Translations under genes and position numbers: made by a program
Assembly: GCF_002300165.1 (NCBI RefSeq)
Contig: NZ_MLCE01000005.1
Coordinates: 62,001 to 126,000, forward strand
DNA from: Streptomyces sp. Tue6028
GTDB taxonomy: Bacteria; Actinomycetota; Actinomycetes; Streptomycetales; Streptomycetaceae
Direction of reading: 5' to 3'
Length of the DNA stretch: 64,000 nt
In this document: in pieces, positions 16,012 to 25,295 of the stretch
Numbering within the stretch: position 1 is the first letter of the stretch
Layout: each line of letters opens with the position of its first letter
The notes under the pieces: model-generated
Seen by the model: only the letters and a program-made list of their open reading frames with translations
Told to the model about the DNA's origin: nothing
Databases searched by the model: none

Positions 16012-16177
16012 GCTTCGAAGCTAGCGCCGGATCGCTAGCACCGGCAAGGGGGGCCGGCGCATCCGGGGGTGGAGTGCCCCGGGTGGAGCATGGCCCTTAC
16101 ACCGGCATCGTGGGCACGACCTGCGGTGGAGGCCGACCGGCACCTCGGGGGGATACCAAGTGTGCCCCCGGTCACAT

Positions 16178-16183
16178 TAGGCT
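16178..16183 (+). promoter_or_regulatory. Possible -10 (TAGGCT) for the ABC exporter
   Basis: TAGGCT fits the Streptomyces -10 consensus and lies 48 bases before the TTG start of the ABC gene, which has GAGGAGG as ribosome site. A -35 is not evident. The interval 16012-16177 otherwise shows no gene. Confidence 0.35.
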
Positions 16184-16230
16184 CTGCCGGGACATAAGGA
16201 GTCGGGACGTCGATCGCTGAGGAGGCGGCC

Positions 16231-17130
16231 TTGTCCACACCTGCTGCGGAGCATGCTCTCGGGCGCGCGGAGGGGGACCAGATCGCCGCCCGCGCCCGGG
16301 GCCTGACCAAGGCCTACGGCTCGGGCGAGACGACGGTGCTCGCCCTCGACTCGGTCGACGTGGACATCGCGCGCGGCCGCTTCACCGCGGTGATGGGCCC
16401 GTCGGGGTCCGGGAAATCCACCCTCATGCACTGCCTGGCGGGGCTCGACACGGTCTCGGCCGGTCAGGTGTGGCTGGGCGGCACCGAGATCACCGGCCTG
16501 AAGGAGCGCGAGCTGACCCGGCTGCGGCGGGACCGCATCGGCTTCATGTTCCAGTCGTTCAACCTGATCCCGACGCTGAACGCGGCGGAGAACATCACGC
16601 TGCCGATGGACATCGCGGGCCAGAAGCCCGACCAGAAGTGGCTCGACCAGGTCATCGACACGCTGGGGCTGCGCGCACGGCTGAAGCACCGGCCCGCCCA
16701 GCTGTCCGGCGGCCAGCAGCAGCGCGTCGCCTGCGCCCGCGCGCTCGCCTCGCGCCCCGAGCTGATCTTCGCGGACGAGCCGACCGGCAACCTGGACTCC
16801 CGTGCGGGCCTGGAGGTCCTCGGCTTCCTGCGCGAGGCGGTCGACGACCTCGGCCAGACCGTCGTGATGGTCACGCACGATCCCGGTGCCGCCGCCCACT
16901 CCGACCTGGTGCTGTTCCTCGCCGACGGACGGATCGTGGACGAGATGGAGCGCCCCACGGCGGACGCCGTCCTGGAGCGGATGAAACGCTTCGACACGAT
17001 CCGGGTGACCTTCGACGGCGCGGGCGACGGACCCGGCATCGACACGGCGCCCGCCACCGGCAGTGTCGGCCGTCCGGGCGAGCCCGGCGACTCCATCGAA
17101 TCCAGCGACGTGACCCTGGACAAGGACTGA
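16231..17130 (+). CDS. ABC transporter ATP-binding protein (MacB/LolD type)
   Basis: 299 residues from a TTG with GAGGAGG upstream. Walker A GPSGSGKST (residues 56-64), Q-loop FMFQSFNLIPTLNAAEN, signature LSGGQQQRVACARAL, Walker B LIFADEPTGNLDS and switch His in VTHDPGAAA. These match the MacB/LolD/FtsE group that powers FtsX-like permeases. The last 50 residues are a Gly/Asp-rich extension. The permease gene begins 7 bp downstream. Likely an exporter or envelope lipid/protein extrusion pump; the substrate is unknown. Confidence 0.95.
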   Translation: MSTPAAEHALGRAEGDQIAARARGLTKAYGSGETTVLALDSVDVDIARGRFTAVMGPSGSGKSTLMHCLAGLDTVSAGQVWLGGTEITGLKERELTRLRRDRIGFMFQSFNLIPTLNAAENITLPMDIAGQKPDQKWLDQVIDTLGLRARLKHRPAQLSGGQQQRVACARALASRPELIFADEPTGNLDSRAGLEVLGFLREAVDDLGQTVVMVTHDPGAAAHSDLVLFLADGRIVDEMERPTADAVLERMKRFDTIRVTFDGAGDGPGIDTAPATGSVGRPGEPGDSIESSDVTLDKD

Positions 17131-17137
17131 GGCGGTC

Positions 17138-19705
17138 GTGCTCAAGGCGACACTGCGAAGCTTTCTCGCGCACAAGGGGCGGCTGCTCCTCTCGGCGCTG
17201 GCCGTCGTGCTGTCCGTCGCGTTCGTCGCGGGCAGCCTCATCTTCTCCGACACGGTCACCCGTACCTTCGACCGGCTCTTCGCCTCCACCGCGGCCGATG
17301 TGACGGTGGAACCGAAGAACGACCTGGACTCGCAGATCCCGACCGGCGCCACCCAGACGGTGCCCGCCTCGCTCGCGGACCGGCTGGCGAAGGTCGACGG
17401 CGTCGCCGCGACCCATGTGGACGCGGCCGTCGAGAACGCCACAGTCGTCGACGCCGACAACAAGTCGGTCGGCCCCACCACCGGCGCCCCCACCATCGTG
17501 ACCAACTGGGAGGTCACCGAACGCAGTCCGGTGAAGCTGACCTCCGGCCACGAGCCGAGGGGTGACGGCGAGGCACTCCTGGACGCGGACACCGCCGAGA
17601 AGAAGCACGTCGGCGTCGGTGACACCCTGACGGTGCAGGCGCAGCCCGGCTCGTTCAAGGTGCGGATCGTGGGCATCGCCACTTTCACCACCACCAACCC
17701 CGGCGCCGCGCTGCTGTTCCTCGACACACCGACCGCGCAGACCAAGCTGCTGGGCAGTCCCGACGCCGCGACGAGCGTCTCCCTGGACGCGGCACCGGGG
17801 GTGAGCGACGCCGTCCTCAAGCAGCGCGTCGCCGCCGAGCTGGGCACCCGGACCTACGAGCTGAAGACGGCCGAGGAGCAGGCCAAGTCCTCCTCCGAAC
17901 AGCTCGGGGGCTTCCTGGACGTCATCAAGTACGTGATGCTCGGCTTCGCGGGCATCGCGGTCCTGGTGGGCATCTTCCTGATCGTCAACACCTTCTCGAT
18001 GCTGATCGCCCAGCGCACCCGTGAGCTGGGGCTGTTGCGCGCGCTGGGCGCGGACCGGCGTCAGGTACGCCGGTCCGTGCTCACCGAGGCGCTGCTGCTG
18101 GGTCTGGTCGGCTCGACGCTCGGGCTGGCCGCCGGAATCGGTCTCGCGCTCGGGCTGATCAAGCTGATGTCCGCGTTCGGCATGAACCTCAAGTCGACCG
18201 AGATGGTGATCGGCTGGGCCACCCCCGTCTCGGCGTACGTGGTCGGCGTCGGCGTCACCTTCGTGGCGGCCTATCTGCCCGCGCGGCGCGCGGCCGGCGT
18301 CTCCCCCATGGCGGCCCTCGCGGACGCCGAGATCGCCGGCGTGGGGCGGCCCCTGCGGATGCGCGCCGTGGTGGGTTCGGTGGTCGGCGTGGCCGGTGTG
18401 GCCGCGCTCGCGGGGTGCGCCGCCTCGTCGAAGACCTCGACGGCCGCCTCTCTGCTGGGCCTGGGCGTCGTCCTGACGCTCATCGCGACGGTGATCGCGG
18501 GCCCGCTCCTGGTGCGGCCGGTGATCCGGGTCCTGGGCGGGGCCTTCCCGGCCCTGTTCGGCTCGGTCGGCCGGATGAGCCAGCGCAACGCGCTGCGCAA
18601 TCCGCGTCGCACGGGCGCCACCGCGGCGGCCCTGATGGTGGGCCTCGCCCTGGTCGGCGGGATGTCCGTGGCGAGCGCGTCGATGACCAAGTCCTTCGAC
18701 CAGCAGATCGACAAGACGCTCGGCGCGGACTTCGTGATACAGAACAGCAACTTCCAGCCCTTCTCGCAGGAGCTCACGGACAAGGTCCGCGGCACGGACG
18801 GCGCCGGGCTGGTGGTCCGTCAGCGGTTCACGCCGGTCGCGGTGCGGCTGCCGGACGGGAAGCGCGTCGAGACGACCGCGGCGGCCTACGATCCGCGACT
18901 CGACGAGGTCGCCCACGTCACGTACGCGCAGGGCGACACGGCGGCGGCGCTCGGCGACGGCCGTATCGCCATGGACAGGAAGTTCGCGAAGGAGCACGAC
19001 GTCCGGGTGGGCAGCACCGTCCCTGTCGAGTTCCCCGCCGGCCGCAACGCCCGCCTGACGGTGGGGGCCCTCACCGACCAGGACTCCGGCGAGGGCTTCG
19101 GTATGCAGGGTGGCCTGTTCTTCGGCTTCGGCACCATCGAGAAGTATGTGCCCGGCGGGCAGGACTCCGCGCTGTACGTGAACGCGGCGTCGGGCACCAC
19201 GCCCGACCAGCTGCGCACGAACCTGGAGAAGGCCCTCGACCCGTATCCGCAGGTGCAGGTCCGCGACCAGGCCGACTACAAGAAGCTGATCCACGATCAG
19301 ATCGCGGTACTGCTGTATCTCGTGTACGCGCTGCTCGGGCTCGCGATCGTCATCGCGGTGCTCGGGGTGGTCAACACCCTGGCGCTGTCGGTCGTGGAGC
19401 GCACCCGTGAGATCGGTCTGCTGCGCGCCATCGGGCTCGCCCGCCGTCAGCTGCGCCGGATGATCCGGCTCGAGTCGGTGGTGATCGCCGTGTTCGGAGC
19501 GGTTCTCGGTCTGGCGCTGGGTCTCGTCTGGGGCGTCTGCATCCAGCAGGTCCTCGCCCTGCAGGGCATGAAGGCACTCGCCATCCCGTGGGCGACGATC
19601 GTCGCCGTCGTGGTCGGTTCGGCGGTGGTGGGCATCGTCGCCGCCCTGCTGCCGGCCCTGCGCGCCTCCCGGATGAACGTGCTGGCCGCGATCGCGCACG
19701 AGTGA
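17138..19705 (+). CDS. FtsX-like ABC permease, double-FtsX architecture
   Basis: 855 residues from GTG. Transmembrane helix 1 (about 19-38) is followed by a large extracytoplasmic MacB_PCD-like domain (40-255). FtsX core 1 comes next (three helices, about 265-395, with RTRELGLLRALGADRRQVRRSVLTEA). A linking helix pair is at 410-470. After a second external domain (500-720) comes FtsX core 2 (about 725-850, with RTREIGLLRAIGLARRQLRRMIRLES). This tandem arrangement is the common actinobacterial form. It works with the ATPase 7 bp upstream. Envelope efflux or lipoprotein extrusion is the family role. Confidence 0.94.
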   Translation: MLKATLRSFLAHKGRLLLSALAVVLSVAFVAGSLIFSDTVTRTFDRLFASTAADVTVEPKNDLDSQIPTGATQTVPASLADRLAKVDGVAATHVDAAVENATVVDADNKSVGPTTGAPTIVTNWEVTERSPVKLTSGHEPRGDGEALLDADTAEKKHVGVGDTLTVQAQPGSFKVRIVGIATFTTTNPGAALLFLDTPTAQTKLLGSPDAATSVSLDAAPGVSDAVLKQRVAAELGTRTYELKTAEEQAKSSSEQLGGFLDVIKYVMLGFAGIAVLVGIFLIVNTFSMLIAQRTRELGLLRALGADRRQVRRSVLTEALLLGLVGSTLGLAAGIGLALGLIKLMSAFGMNLKSTEMVIGWATPVSAYVVGVGVTFVAAYLPARRAAGVSPMAALADAEIAGVGRPLRMRAVVGSVVGVAGVAALAGCAASSKTSTAASLLGLGVVLTLIATVIAGPLLVRPVIRVLGGAFPALFGSVGRMSQRNALRNPRRTGATAAALMVGLALVGGMSVASASMTKSFDQQIDKTLGADFVIQNSNFQPFSQELTDKVRGTDGAGLVVRQRFTPVAVRLPDGKRVETTAAAYDPRLDEVAHVTYAQGDTAAALGDGRIAMDRKFAKEHDVRVGSTVPVEFPAGRNARLTVGALTDQDSGEGFGMQGGLFFGFGTIEKYVPGGQDSALYVNAASGTTPDQLRTNLEKALDPYPQVQVRDQADYKKLIHDQIAVLLYLVYALLGLAIVIAVLGVVNTLALSVVERTREIGLLRAIGLARRQLRRMIRLESVVIAVFGAVLGLALGLVWGVCIQQVLALQGMKALAIPWATIVAVVVGSAVVGIVAALLPALRASRMNVLAAIAHE

Positions 19706-19762
19706 GGTACCCGCCTCCTGTCCGCCGCCCGGGCGCAAGTCGACCGTGACCGAGGAGAGTTC

Positions 19763-20653
19763 ATGTCCCGCCTGTTGCGTCCCTTCCGTTTCGGCGTCAG
19801 CCTGCTCGCACCCGCCCCGGTCGACGAGTGGCACGCGAAGTGCCGCCGGGCGGAGGACCTGGGATACGACGTGATCACGGTGGCCGACCACCTGGGCCTG
19901 CCCGCGCCGTTCCCGGCCCTGGTGGCCGCCGCTCAGGCGACCGAGCGGCCGCGCCTCGGCACGTTCGTGCTCAACGCGGGCTTCTGGAACCCCGCGCTGC
20001 TGGCCCGCGAGGTGGCCACCACGGACGCGCTGACGGGCGGGCGTCTCGAACTGGGCCTGGGCACCGGCTACGTGGAGGCGGAGCACCGGACGGCCGGACT
20101 GCCCTGGGGCACACCACGTGAGCGCGTCGACCATCTCCAGTACACCATCGAGGAGTTGGAGCGGCTCCTGAGCTCGGAGGACCACCAGCCGCGCCCCGTC
20201 CAGTCGCCCCGGGTCCCGCTGCTGATCGGGGCCAACGGCGACCGGATGCTGCGGCTCACCGCCGAGCACGCCGACATCGCGGCGTTCACCGGGGCGCGCA
20301 CCCTGCCGGGCGGCAGACTGGAACCGGTCACGGCCGCGGAGCTCGACCAGCGCGTCGCCGTGTACCGGGAGGCGGCGGCCGGGCGGAAGGAGCCCGCCGA
20401 GCTCAACCTGCTGATCCAGATCGTCACCGTCGCCGAGGACCGCTCCGAGGCGATCCGGCCGTGGCTGCCCCGTATCCCCCAGCTGACGGAGCAGCAGGTC
20501 CTGGAGCTGCCCATCGTCCTGGTGGGCACGCTGGAGGAGATCACCGAGCGGTTGCGGACGCAGCGTGAGCGGTACGGCATCTCGTACCTCACGGTCCTGG
20601 AGCCCCACATGGAGGCGTTCGCTCCTGTCGTCGAGGCGTTGCGCGGCGCATGA
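19763..20653 (+). CDS. LLM-class F420-dependent oxidoreductase
   Basis: 296 residues. Luciferase-like TIM barrel with FRFGVSLLAPAPVDEWHAKCRRAEDLGYDVITVADHLGLPAPFPAL, RPRLGTFVLNAGFWNPALLAREVATTDALTGGRLELGLGTGYVEAEH and VPLLIGANGDRMLRLTAEHADI. These match a TIGR03621-like actinobacterial subgroup in which coenzyme F420 replaces FMN. The substrate is unknown. GAGGAG lies at correct distance before the ATG. It follows the ABC exporter by 57 bp and may be co-transcribed with it, but nothing proves a functional link. Confidence 0.9.
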   Translation: MSRLLRPFRFGVSLLAPAPVDEWHAKCRRAEDLGYDVITVADHLGLPAPFPALVAAAQATERPRLGTFVLNAGFWNPALLAREVATTDALTGGRLELGLGTGYVEAEHRTAGLPWGTPRERVDHLQYTIEELERLLSSEDHQPRPVQSPRVPLLIGANGDRMLRLTAEHADIAAFTGARTLPGGRLEPVTAAELDQRVAVYREAAAGRKEPAELNLLIQIVTVAEDRSEAIRPWLPRIPQLTEQQVLELPIVLVGTLEEITERLRTQRERYGISYLTVLEPHMEAFAPVVEALRGA

Positions 20654-20761
20654 GAGCCCGCCTCGCACACCCCGCGCGTCCTCGGCGACGGCGGTGTCGA
20701 CGACCGTGTCCGGATGATGGAATTCCGTGCCACCGTCCGGACCGGGTGATGGGATCGCCGC

Positions 20762-21187
20762 ATGACTGAGCTGCGGATACGGGCCGCCGCGCCCGCCGAC
20801 GTCGACGCCGTGCTGGGCTTCTGGAAGGTGGCCGCGGAGGGGACGAGCATCAGCGACGACCGGGACGGCGTCGAACGGCTGGTGGCCCGCGACCCGGAGG
20901 CGCTGATCCTCGCCGAGCGCGACGGAGAACTCGTCGGCACGGTGATCGCGGGCTTCGACGGGTGGCGGTGCCATCTGTACCGCCTGGCGGTGCATCCGGA
21001 ACGGCGCCGGCTGGGCATCGGCTCCGCGCTCCTCGCGGCCGCGGAGGAACGCTTCGTACGGCTCGGAGGACGGCGCGGGGATGCCATGGTGCTTCAGCGG
21101 AACGAGACCGCGCACCATGCCTGGCGCGCGGCCGGGTACAGGTCCGAAGAACACTGGCGGCGCTGGGTGAAGCCGCTCTCCGGCTGA
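20762..21187 (+). CDS. GNAT family N-acetyltransferase
   Basis: 141 residues, a single GNAT domain. LRIRAAAPADVDAVLGFWKVAAEG is the N-terminal strand-helix, LVGTVIAGFDGWRCHLYRLAVHPERRRLGIGSALLAAAEERFVRLG contains the acetyl-CoA-binding RRLGIGSAL (motif A), and AHHAWRAAGYRSEEHWRRWVK is motif B. Related to the RimI-like/YpeA group. Target unknown. It has its own short leader. Confidence 0.9.
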   Translation: MTELRIRAAAPADVDAVLGFWKVAAEGTSISDDRDGVERLVARDPEALILAERDGELVGTVIAGFDGWRCHLYRLAVHPERRRLGIGSALLAAAEERFVRLGGRRGDAMVLQRNETAHHAWRAAGYRSEEHWRRWVKPLSG

Positions 21188-21405
21188 GAGGTGCGGCGGG
21201 GGCGCCGCCCGGGAACATCCCCGACCGGAACACTTTGCCCGTCCTTTACCATTGGAAGATCACTCGATCATCCGATGACACATGAAAGGTGTGAGCGTCC
21301 GCCCATGGGCGAGCCTCCCAGTAGCCGATGCCGTGATCCGCACGGCGACCGCCGACGTCGCGCGGTCCTCCCGTCCCTGGCCGACCATGGGACGGAGGTG
21401 ACCCG

Positions 21406-22731
21406 ATGACCGAAGTGCTCCTCCTCCTGGTGGCGGTGCTGCTGTCCCTCGCCTGTGGCGCCTTCGTCGCGGCGGAGTTCTCGCTGACCACCGTGGAGCG
21501 CAGCGAGCTGGAGCGCGCCGCGGAGCGCGGTGAACGCGGTGCGTCCGGCGCCCTCAAGGCCGTACGGAACCTCACCTTCCAGCTCTCCGGCGCCCAGCTC
21601 GGCATCACCGTCACCAACCTGGTGGTCGGCATGCTCTCGGAATCCTCGATCGCGAAACTGATCGCGGGTCCGCTGGAGGCCGTCGGCATCTCCCCCTCCG
21701 CGTCGCAGTCGGTGGCCCTGGTCATCGGTACGGCACTGTCGACGATCTTCCTGATGGTCGTCGGCGAGCTCGTGCCCAAGAACTGGGCGATCTCGTCACC
21801 CCTCGCCGTGGCCAAGCGGGTGGCGACACCACAGCGCTGGTTCAGCGCCGCGTTCCGCCCGTTCATCACGCACCTGAACAACACGGCCAACCGTGTCGTA
21901 CGCCGCTTCGGCCTCGAACCCGCCGAGGAGCTGGCCTCCGCGCGCGGGCCGCAGGAGCTGGTGGCACTCGCCCGGCACTCCGCCAAGGAGGGCGCCCTGG
22001 AGGCGGACACCGCCGAGCTCTTCGTGCGCACGCTGAACCTGGCCGACCTGACGGCGGAGAACGTGATGACCCCGCGCGTCCAGGTCATCGCGCTGGACGT
22101 CCAGGCGACCGCAGAGGACGTGGCGAACGTGACCCGGGCCACGGGCCTGTCCCGCTTCCCCGTATACCGCGGCAGCCTCGACTCGGTCGTCGGCGTCGCG
22201 CACATCAAGGACGTACTGACCGTGCCGGCCGAGCGTCGCGCGCAGACGTCCGTCTCCCAGATCGTGCGCGAGCCCCTCCTCGTCCCCGAATCGCTCACCG
22301 TCGACCGGCTGCTCGACCGGCTGGCCGGCAAGCGCACCATGGCCGTGGTCATCGACGAGTACGGCGGGACGGCCGGGGTCGCCACCCTGGAGGACATCGT
22401 CGAGGAGGTCGTCGGCGAGGTGCGGGACGAGCACGACCCGCACGAGACACCGGACCTCGCCCCGGTCGGCCAGGACGAGCACGGCCGCGAGCTGTACTCG
22501 GCCGACGGCTCCGCCCGCATCGACCAGCTCGCACGGGTCGGGCTGCGGGTGCCCGAGGGCCCGTACGAGACGCTCGCCGGCTTCGTCGCCGCCGAGCTCG
22601 GCCGCATTCCCGCCGTCGGCGACACCGTCGAGGTCGCCGACTGGCGGCTCGACGTGGTGGACGCCTCCGGGCGGCGCGCCGCCCGGGTACTGATGCACGC
22701 GCCGAGCGACCAGGAGGAGGGGGCGCGATGA
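21406..22731 (+). CDS. CNNM/CorC-family membrane protein (hemolysin family), copy 1
   Basis: 441 residues. An N-terminal DUF21/CNNM membrane domain (about 1-180, four helices, with FVAAEFSLTTVERSELERAAERGERGA) is followed by two CBS domains (about 200-330: NVMTPRVQVIALD... and ..PESLTVDRLLDRLAGKRTMAVVIDEYGGTAGVATLEDIVEEVVGEVRDEHD). It ends in a CorC_HlyC transporter-associated domain (about 350-430). Related proteins transport or sense magnesium/cobalt. The leader of 218 bases holds no gene. Ends in ATGA overlap with a second, related gene, so the two form an operon. Confidence 0.95.
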   Translation: MTEVLLLLVAVLLSLACGAFVAAEFSLTTVERSELERAAERGERGASGALKAVRNLTFQLSGAQLGITVTNLVVGMLSESSIAKLIAGPLEAVGISPSASQSVALVIGTALSTIFLMVVGELVPKNWAISSPLAVAKRVATPQRWFSAAFRPFITHLNNTANRVVRRFGLEPAEELASARGPQELVALARHSAKEGALEADTAELFVRTLNLADLTAENVMTPRVQVIALDVQATAEDVANVTRATGLSRFPVYRGSLDSVVGVAHIKDVLTVPAERRAQTSVSQIVREPLLVPESLTVDRLLDRLAGKRTMAVVIDEYGGTAGVATLEDIVEEVVGEVRDEHDPHETPDLAPVGQDEHGRELYSADGSARIDQLARVGLRVPEGPYETLAGFVAAELGRIPAVGDTVEVADWRLDVVDASGRRAARVLMHAPSDQEEGAR

Positions 22732-23741
22732 CCGCCGTACAACTGCTGATCGGCCTCGCGACGCTCGTCGTGAACGCCTTCTTCGTGGGCGCCGAGTTCG
22801 CGCTGATCTCGGTGCGCCGCAGCCAGATCGAGCCACACGCCGAGCAGGGCGATCGGCGGGCCCGCAGCGTGCTGTGGGGACTGGAGCACGTGTCGGCGCT
22901 GCTCGCCGCCGCGCAGCTCGGCATCACCCTGTGCACGCTGGTCCTCGGCATCGTCGCCGAGCCCGCGATCGCCCACCTGCTGGAGCCCGTGTTCCACGCG
23001 ATGGGAGTGTCGTCGAGCGCCGGTCACGCGGTCTCGTTCGTTATCGCGCTGACCCTGGCGACGTATCTGCACATGCTGCTCGGCGAGATGGTGCCGAAGA
23101 ACATCGCGCTCGCGGAGCCGGTGCGCACCGCGCTGCTGCTCGGCCCGCCGCTGGTCGCGCTCTCCCGGGCGCTGCGCCCGGTGATCTTCACGGTCAACGC
23201 CTTCGCGAACGGACTGCTCAAGGTGATGCGGGTGGAGGCGAAGAACGAGGTCTCCGCGACCTTCTCCGACGACGAGCTGGCCCGGCTGGTGCAGGACTCC
23301 GGCGCCGCGGGGCTCATCGACGACCGCGCCAAGGAGCGGCTGCACGACGCCCTGGAGCTCGGCCGCAGGCCGGTGTGCGACGTGGTGCTGCCACTGGAAC
23401 GCGTCGTCTACGCGCGCGTGGGCGTCACCCCGGAGCAGCTGGAGCGGCTGTCCGCCGAGTCGGGCTTCTCCCGCTTCCCCGTCGTCGACGACGGCCGCCG
23501 CATCGTGGGCTACCTGCACGTCAAGGACGCGCTCGACGCGACACCGCGCGACCTGCCGTTCCGTGTCCAGGACATGCGGTCCATCGCGCGGGTCCGCGAG
23601 ACCACCCCGCTCGACGACGTCCTCACGGCCATGCGGCGCAGCCGCACGCATCTCGCGGCCGTCATGGGCAGCGACGGGCGGCTCGCGGGGCTGGTCACGA
23701 TGGAGGACGTACTGCGGGAGCTGTTCGGTCAGCCGGCCTAG
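22728..23741 (+). CDS. CNNM/CorC-family membrane protein, copy 2 (shorter)
   Basis: 337 residues. DUF21 membrane domain (about 1-170, FFVGAEFALISVRRSQIEPHAEQGDRRA) and a CBS pair (about 195-330: VCDVVLPLERVVYARVG..., HLAAVMGSDGRLAGLVTMEDVLRELFG). Unlike copy 1 it stops after the CBS domains and lacks the C-terminal CorC_HlyC domain. Tandem pairs of a long and a short form are frequent in actinobacteria and may form a heteromer. Start overlaps copy 1 by 4 bases (ATGA). Confidence 0.94.
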   Translation: MTAVQLLIGLATLVVNAFFVGAEFALISVRRSQIEPHAEQGDRRARSVLWGLEHVSALLAAAQLGITLCTLVLGIVAEPAIAHLLEPVFHAMGVSSSAGHAVSFVIALTLATYLHMLLGEMVPKNIALAEPVRTALLLGPPLVALSRALRPVIFTVNAFANGLLKVMRVEAKNEVSATFSDDELARLVQDSGAAGLIDDRAKERLHDALELGRRPVCDVVLPLERVVYARVGVTPEQLERLSAESGFSRFPVVDDGRRIVGYLHVKDALDATPRDLPFRVQDMRSIARVRETTPLDDVLTAMRRSRTHLAAVMGSDGRLAGLVTMEDVLRELFGQPA

Positions 23742-24042
23742 CGGACGCCCCGGGCGGACCGTCGTGGACCCCGATGGTGGCCCGGGCCGTGCGCGGGTGG
23801 GCCTGCCGTGCGCTCCGACGCGCCGGGGGTTCCTCGGGCGTCGGGGCCCCCGGCGTTCGGCCCCTCCCAGGGGCTGCTCCGGGGGCTGCCGGGGTCGGAA
23901 CGCGGCAGGCGTCCCCCCGGGCGTTCGCCCCGAAGGGCGGCTCCCGAAGTCCCGGCGCGCCACGCGTCTCCGGTCGAGGTGGGGCGGGGGCGACGGCCCG
24001 ACCGACCGACAAGTATGTGATCGGGTTACCATCTTTGGCGCC
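23742..24042. other. 301-bp gene-free interval with two small hairpins
   Basis: No gene resembles a known family. Two hairpins are visible: GCCCCT-CCC-AGGGGC at 23860-23874 and CGCCC-CGAA-GGGCG at 23926-23939; either could end the CNNM operon. The right end holds a possible promoter for the SGNH gene. Confidence 0.5.
24027..24032 (+). promoter_or_regulatory. Possible -10 (TACCAT) directing a leaderless SGNH transcript
   Basis: TACCAT lies 10 bases before the ATG at 24043, and no Shine-Dalgarno sequence separates them. This spacing is what a leaderless mRNA would need. The -35 is not evident. Confidence 0.35.
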
Positions 24043-24825
24043 ATGCAAACGAATGCCACCTACACCAGCCTCGTCGCGGTCGGCGACTCCTTCACCGAGG
24101 GAATGTCGGACCTGCTGCCCGACGGTTCATACCGCGGATGGGCCGATCTCCTCGCGAACCGGATGGCGGCCCGAAGCCCCGGTTTCCGGTACGCCAACCT
24201 CGCGGTGCGCGGCAAGCTCATCCAGCAGATCGTCGACGAGCAGGTGGACGTGGCAGCCGCGATGCGGCCCGACGTCATCACCCTGGTCGGCGGGCTCAAC
24301 GACACGCTGCGGCCCAAGGTCGACATGGGGCGTGTCCGCGGTCTCCTGGAGGAGGCCGTGGAGCGGCTGGCCCCCGCCTGCGAACAGCTGGTGCTGATGC
24401 GCAGCCCGGGCCGCAACGGTCCGGTGCTCGAACGCTTCCGGCCCCGCATGGAGGAACTCTTCGCCTGTGTCGACGACCTCGCGGCACGGCACGGCGCGCT
24501 CGTGGTGGACCTCTACGGAGCGCCGTCGCTGGCCGACCCCCGTCTGTGGGACGTGGACCGGCTCCACCTGACGCCCGAGGGGCACCGCAGGGTCGCGGAA
24601 GCCGTGTGGCAGACCCTCGGCCACGAGCCGGAGGACACCGCCTGGCGGACGCCGATGGCGGCCACGGCCCCGCCGCGCTGGCTCGCCCGGCGCACCGCCG
24701 ACGCGCGGTTCGCCAAGCAGCACCTGCTGCCGTGGATCGGGCGCCGGCTGACCGGCCGGTCCTCCGGCGACGGCCGTCCGGCGAAGCGGCCGGAACTGCT
24801 GCCGTACGAGGGGCCGGCGGCATAG
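24043..24825 (+). CDS. SGNH/GDSL hydrolase
   Basis: 260 residues. Block I VAVGDSFTEGMSD (nucleophile Ser in GDSFTEG), block III VGGLNDTLRPKVD (Gly/Asn) and block V DRLHLTPEGHRRVA (Asp and His) give a complete SGNH site. No signal peptide, so it is cytoplasmic. The C-terminal 60 residues are a basic, proline-rich extension (WLARRTADARFAKQHLLPWIGRRLTG) seen in actinobacterial relatives. Acyl esterase or thioesterase activity is expected; substrate unknown. Confidence 0.92.
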   Translation: MQTNATYTSLVAVGDSFTEGMSDLLPDGSYRGWADLLANRMAARSPGFRYANLAVRGKLIQQIVDEQVDVAAAMRPDVITLVGGLNDTLRPKVDMGRVRGLLEEAVERLAPACEQLVLMRSPGRNGPVLERFRPRMEELFACVDDLAARHGALVVDLYGAPSLADPRLWDVDRLHLTPEGHRRVAEAVWQTLGHEPEDTAWRTPMAATAPPRWLARRTADARFAKQHLLPWIGRRLTGRSSGDGRPAKRPELLPYEGPAA

Positions 24826-24885
24826 CCGCCGACACCCGGACGGCGCCGTGGGGTACACAGGAGTCGTACCGCTGAAGGGAGCCCC

Positions 24886-25236
24886 GTGCCCACGACCGTG
24901 ATCAACCTGAAGGGCCACATCCGCGAGTTCGGTCCCCGGCTGGAAACCGCCCCCGACGATCTCGTCTACGTGGGCCGCCGCTGGACCATGGGCCATTGGG
25001 ACCTTCAGCAGCACCCGCTGTACAACCCGTTCGCGCCCGACACCGCCACCAAACGGCGCGACGGCACCCGCGCCGAGGTCATGGTGAAGTACCGGGCGTA
25101 TCTGCTGGAACGGCCCGAGCTGCTGGAGCTGGTGCCTGCTCTGCGCGGGAAGACGCTGGCCTGCTGGTGCGCTCCCGAGCTCTGCCACGGTGACATCCTG
25201 GCCGAGATCGCGGACGGGTCGGCGCGGGACTCGTAG
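24886..25236 (+). CDS. DUF4326 domain protein
   Basis: 116 residues from GTG with AAGGGAG upstream. The DUF4326 pattern is visible: TVINLKGHIREFGP..., VYVGRRWTMGHWDLQQHPLYNPF and the Cys-containing LRGKTLACWCAPELCHGDILAEIA. The CWC...CHGD signature also occurs in many phage proteins; biochemical function is unknown, possibly nucleotide or metal binding. No phage genes are nearby, so it looks domesticated. Confidence 0.87.
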   Translation: MPTTVINLKGHIREFGPRLETAPDDLVYVGRRWTMGHWDLQQHPLYNPFAPDTATKRRDGTRAEVMVKYRAYLLERPELLELVPALRGKTLACWCAPELCHGDILAEIADGSARDS

Positions 25237-25281
25237 CTTCCCACGAACAACCCCGCGGCGCTGGCCTGCAGGAATCGCCAG

Positions 25282-25287
25282 TAGAAT
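25282..25287 (+). promoter_or_regulatory. -10 element TAGAAT just before the purB GTG
   Basis: TAGAAT is a good Streptomyces -10. It ends 8 bases before the GTG start, and no Shine-Dalgarno sequence is present. Transcription would therefore start at or next to the GTG, giving a leaderless purB mRNA. No matching -35 is clear. Confidence 0.5.
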
Positions 25288-25295
25288 CCGTACAC

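Noticed and set aside
16871..21154. 1427-codon antisense frame opposite the ABC exporter and LLM genes
   Set aside because: Mirror of high-GC coding; no known domain, and the sense genes are certain.
21188..21405. Magnesium (M-box) riboswitch before the CNNM operon
   Set aside because: The CNNM link is tempting, but the conserved M-box core is not recognisable in the 218-base leader.
21246..24059. 937-codon antisense frame opposite the CNNM genes
   Set aside because: Shadow of two well-supported CBS proteins.
24886..25236. DUF4326 gene as sign of a prophage
   Set aside because: The family is common in phages, but no integrase, terminase or structural gene is nearby.
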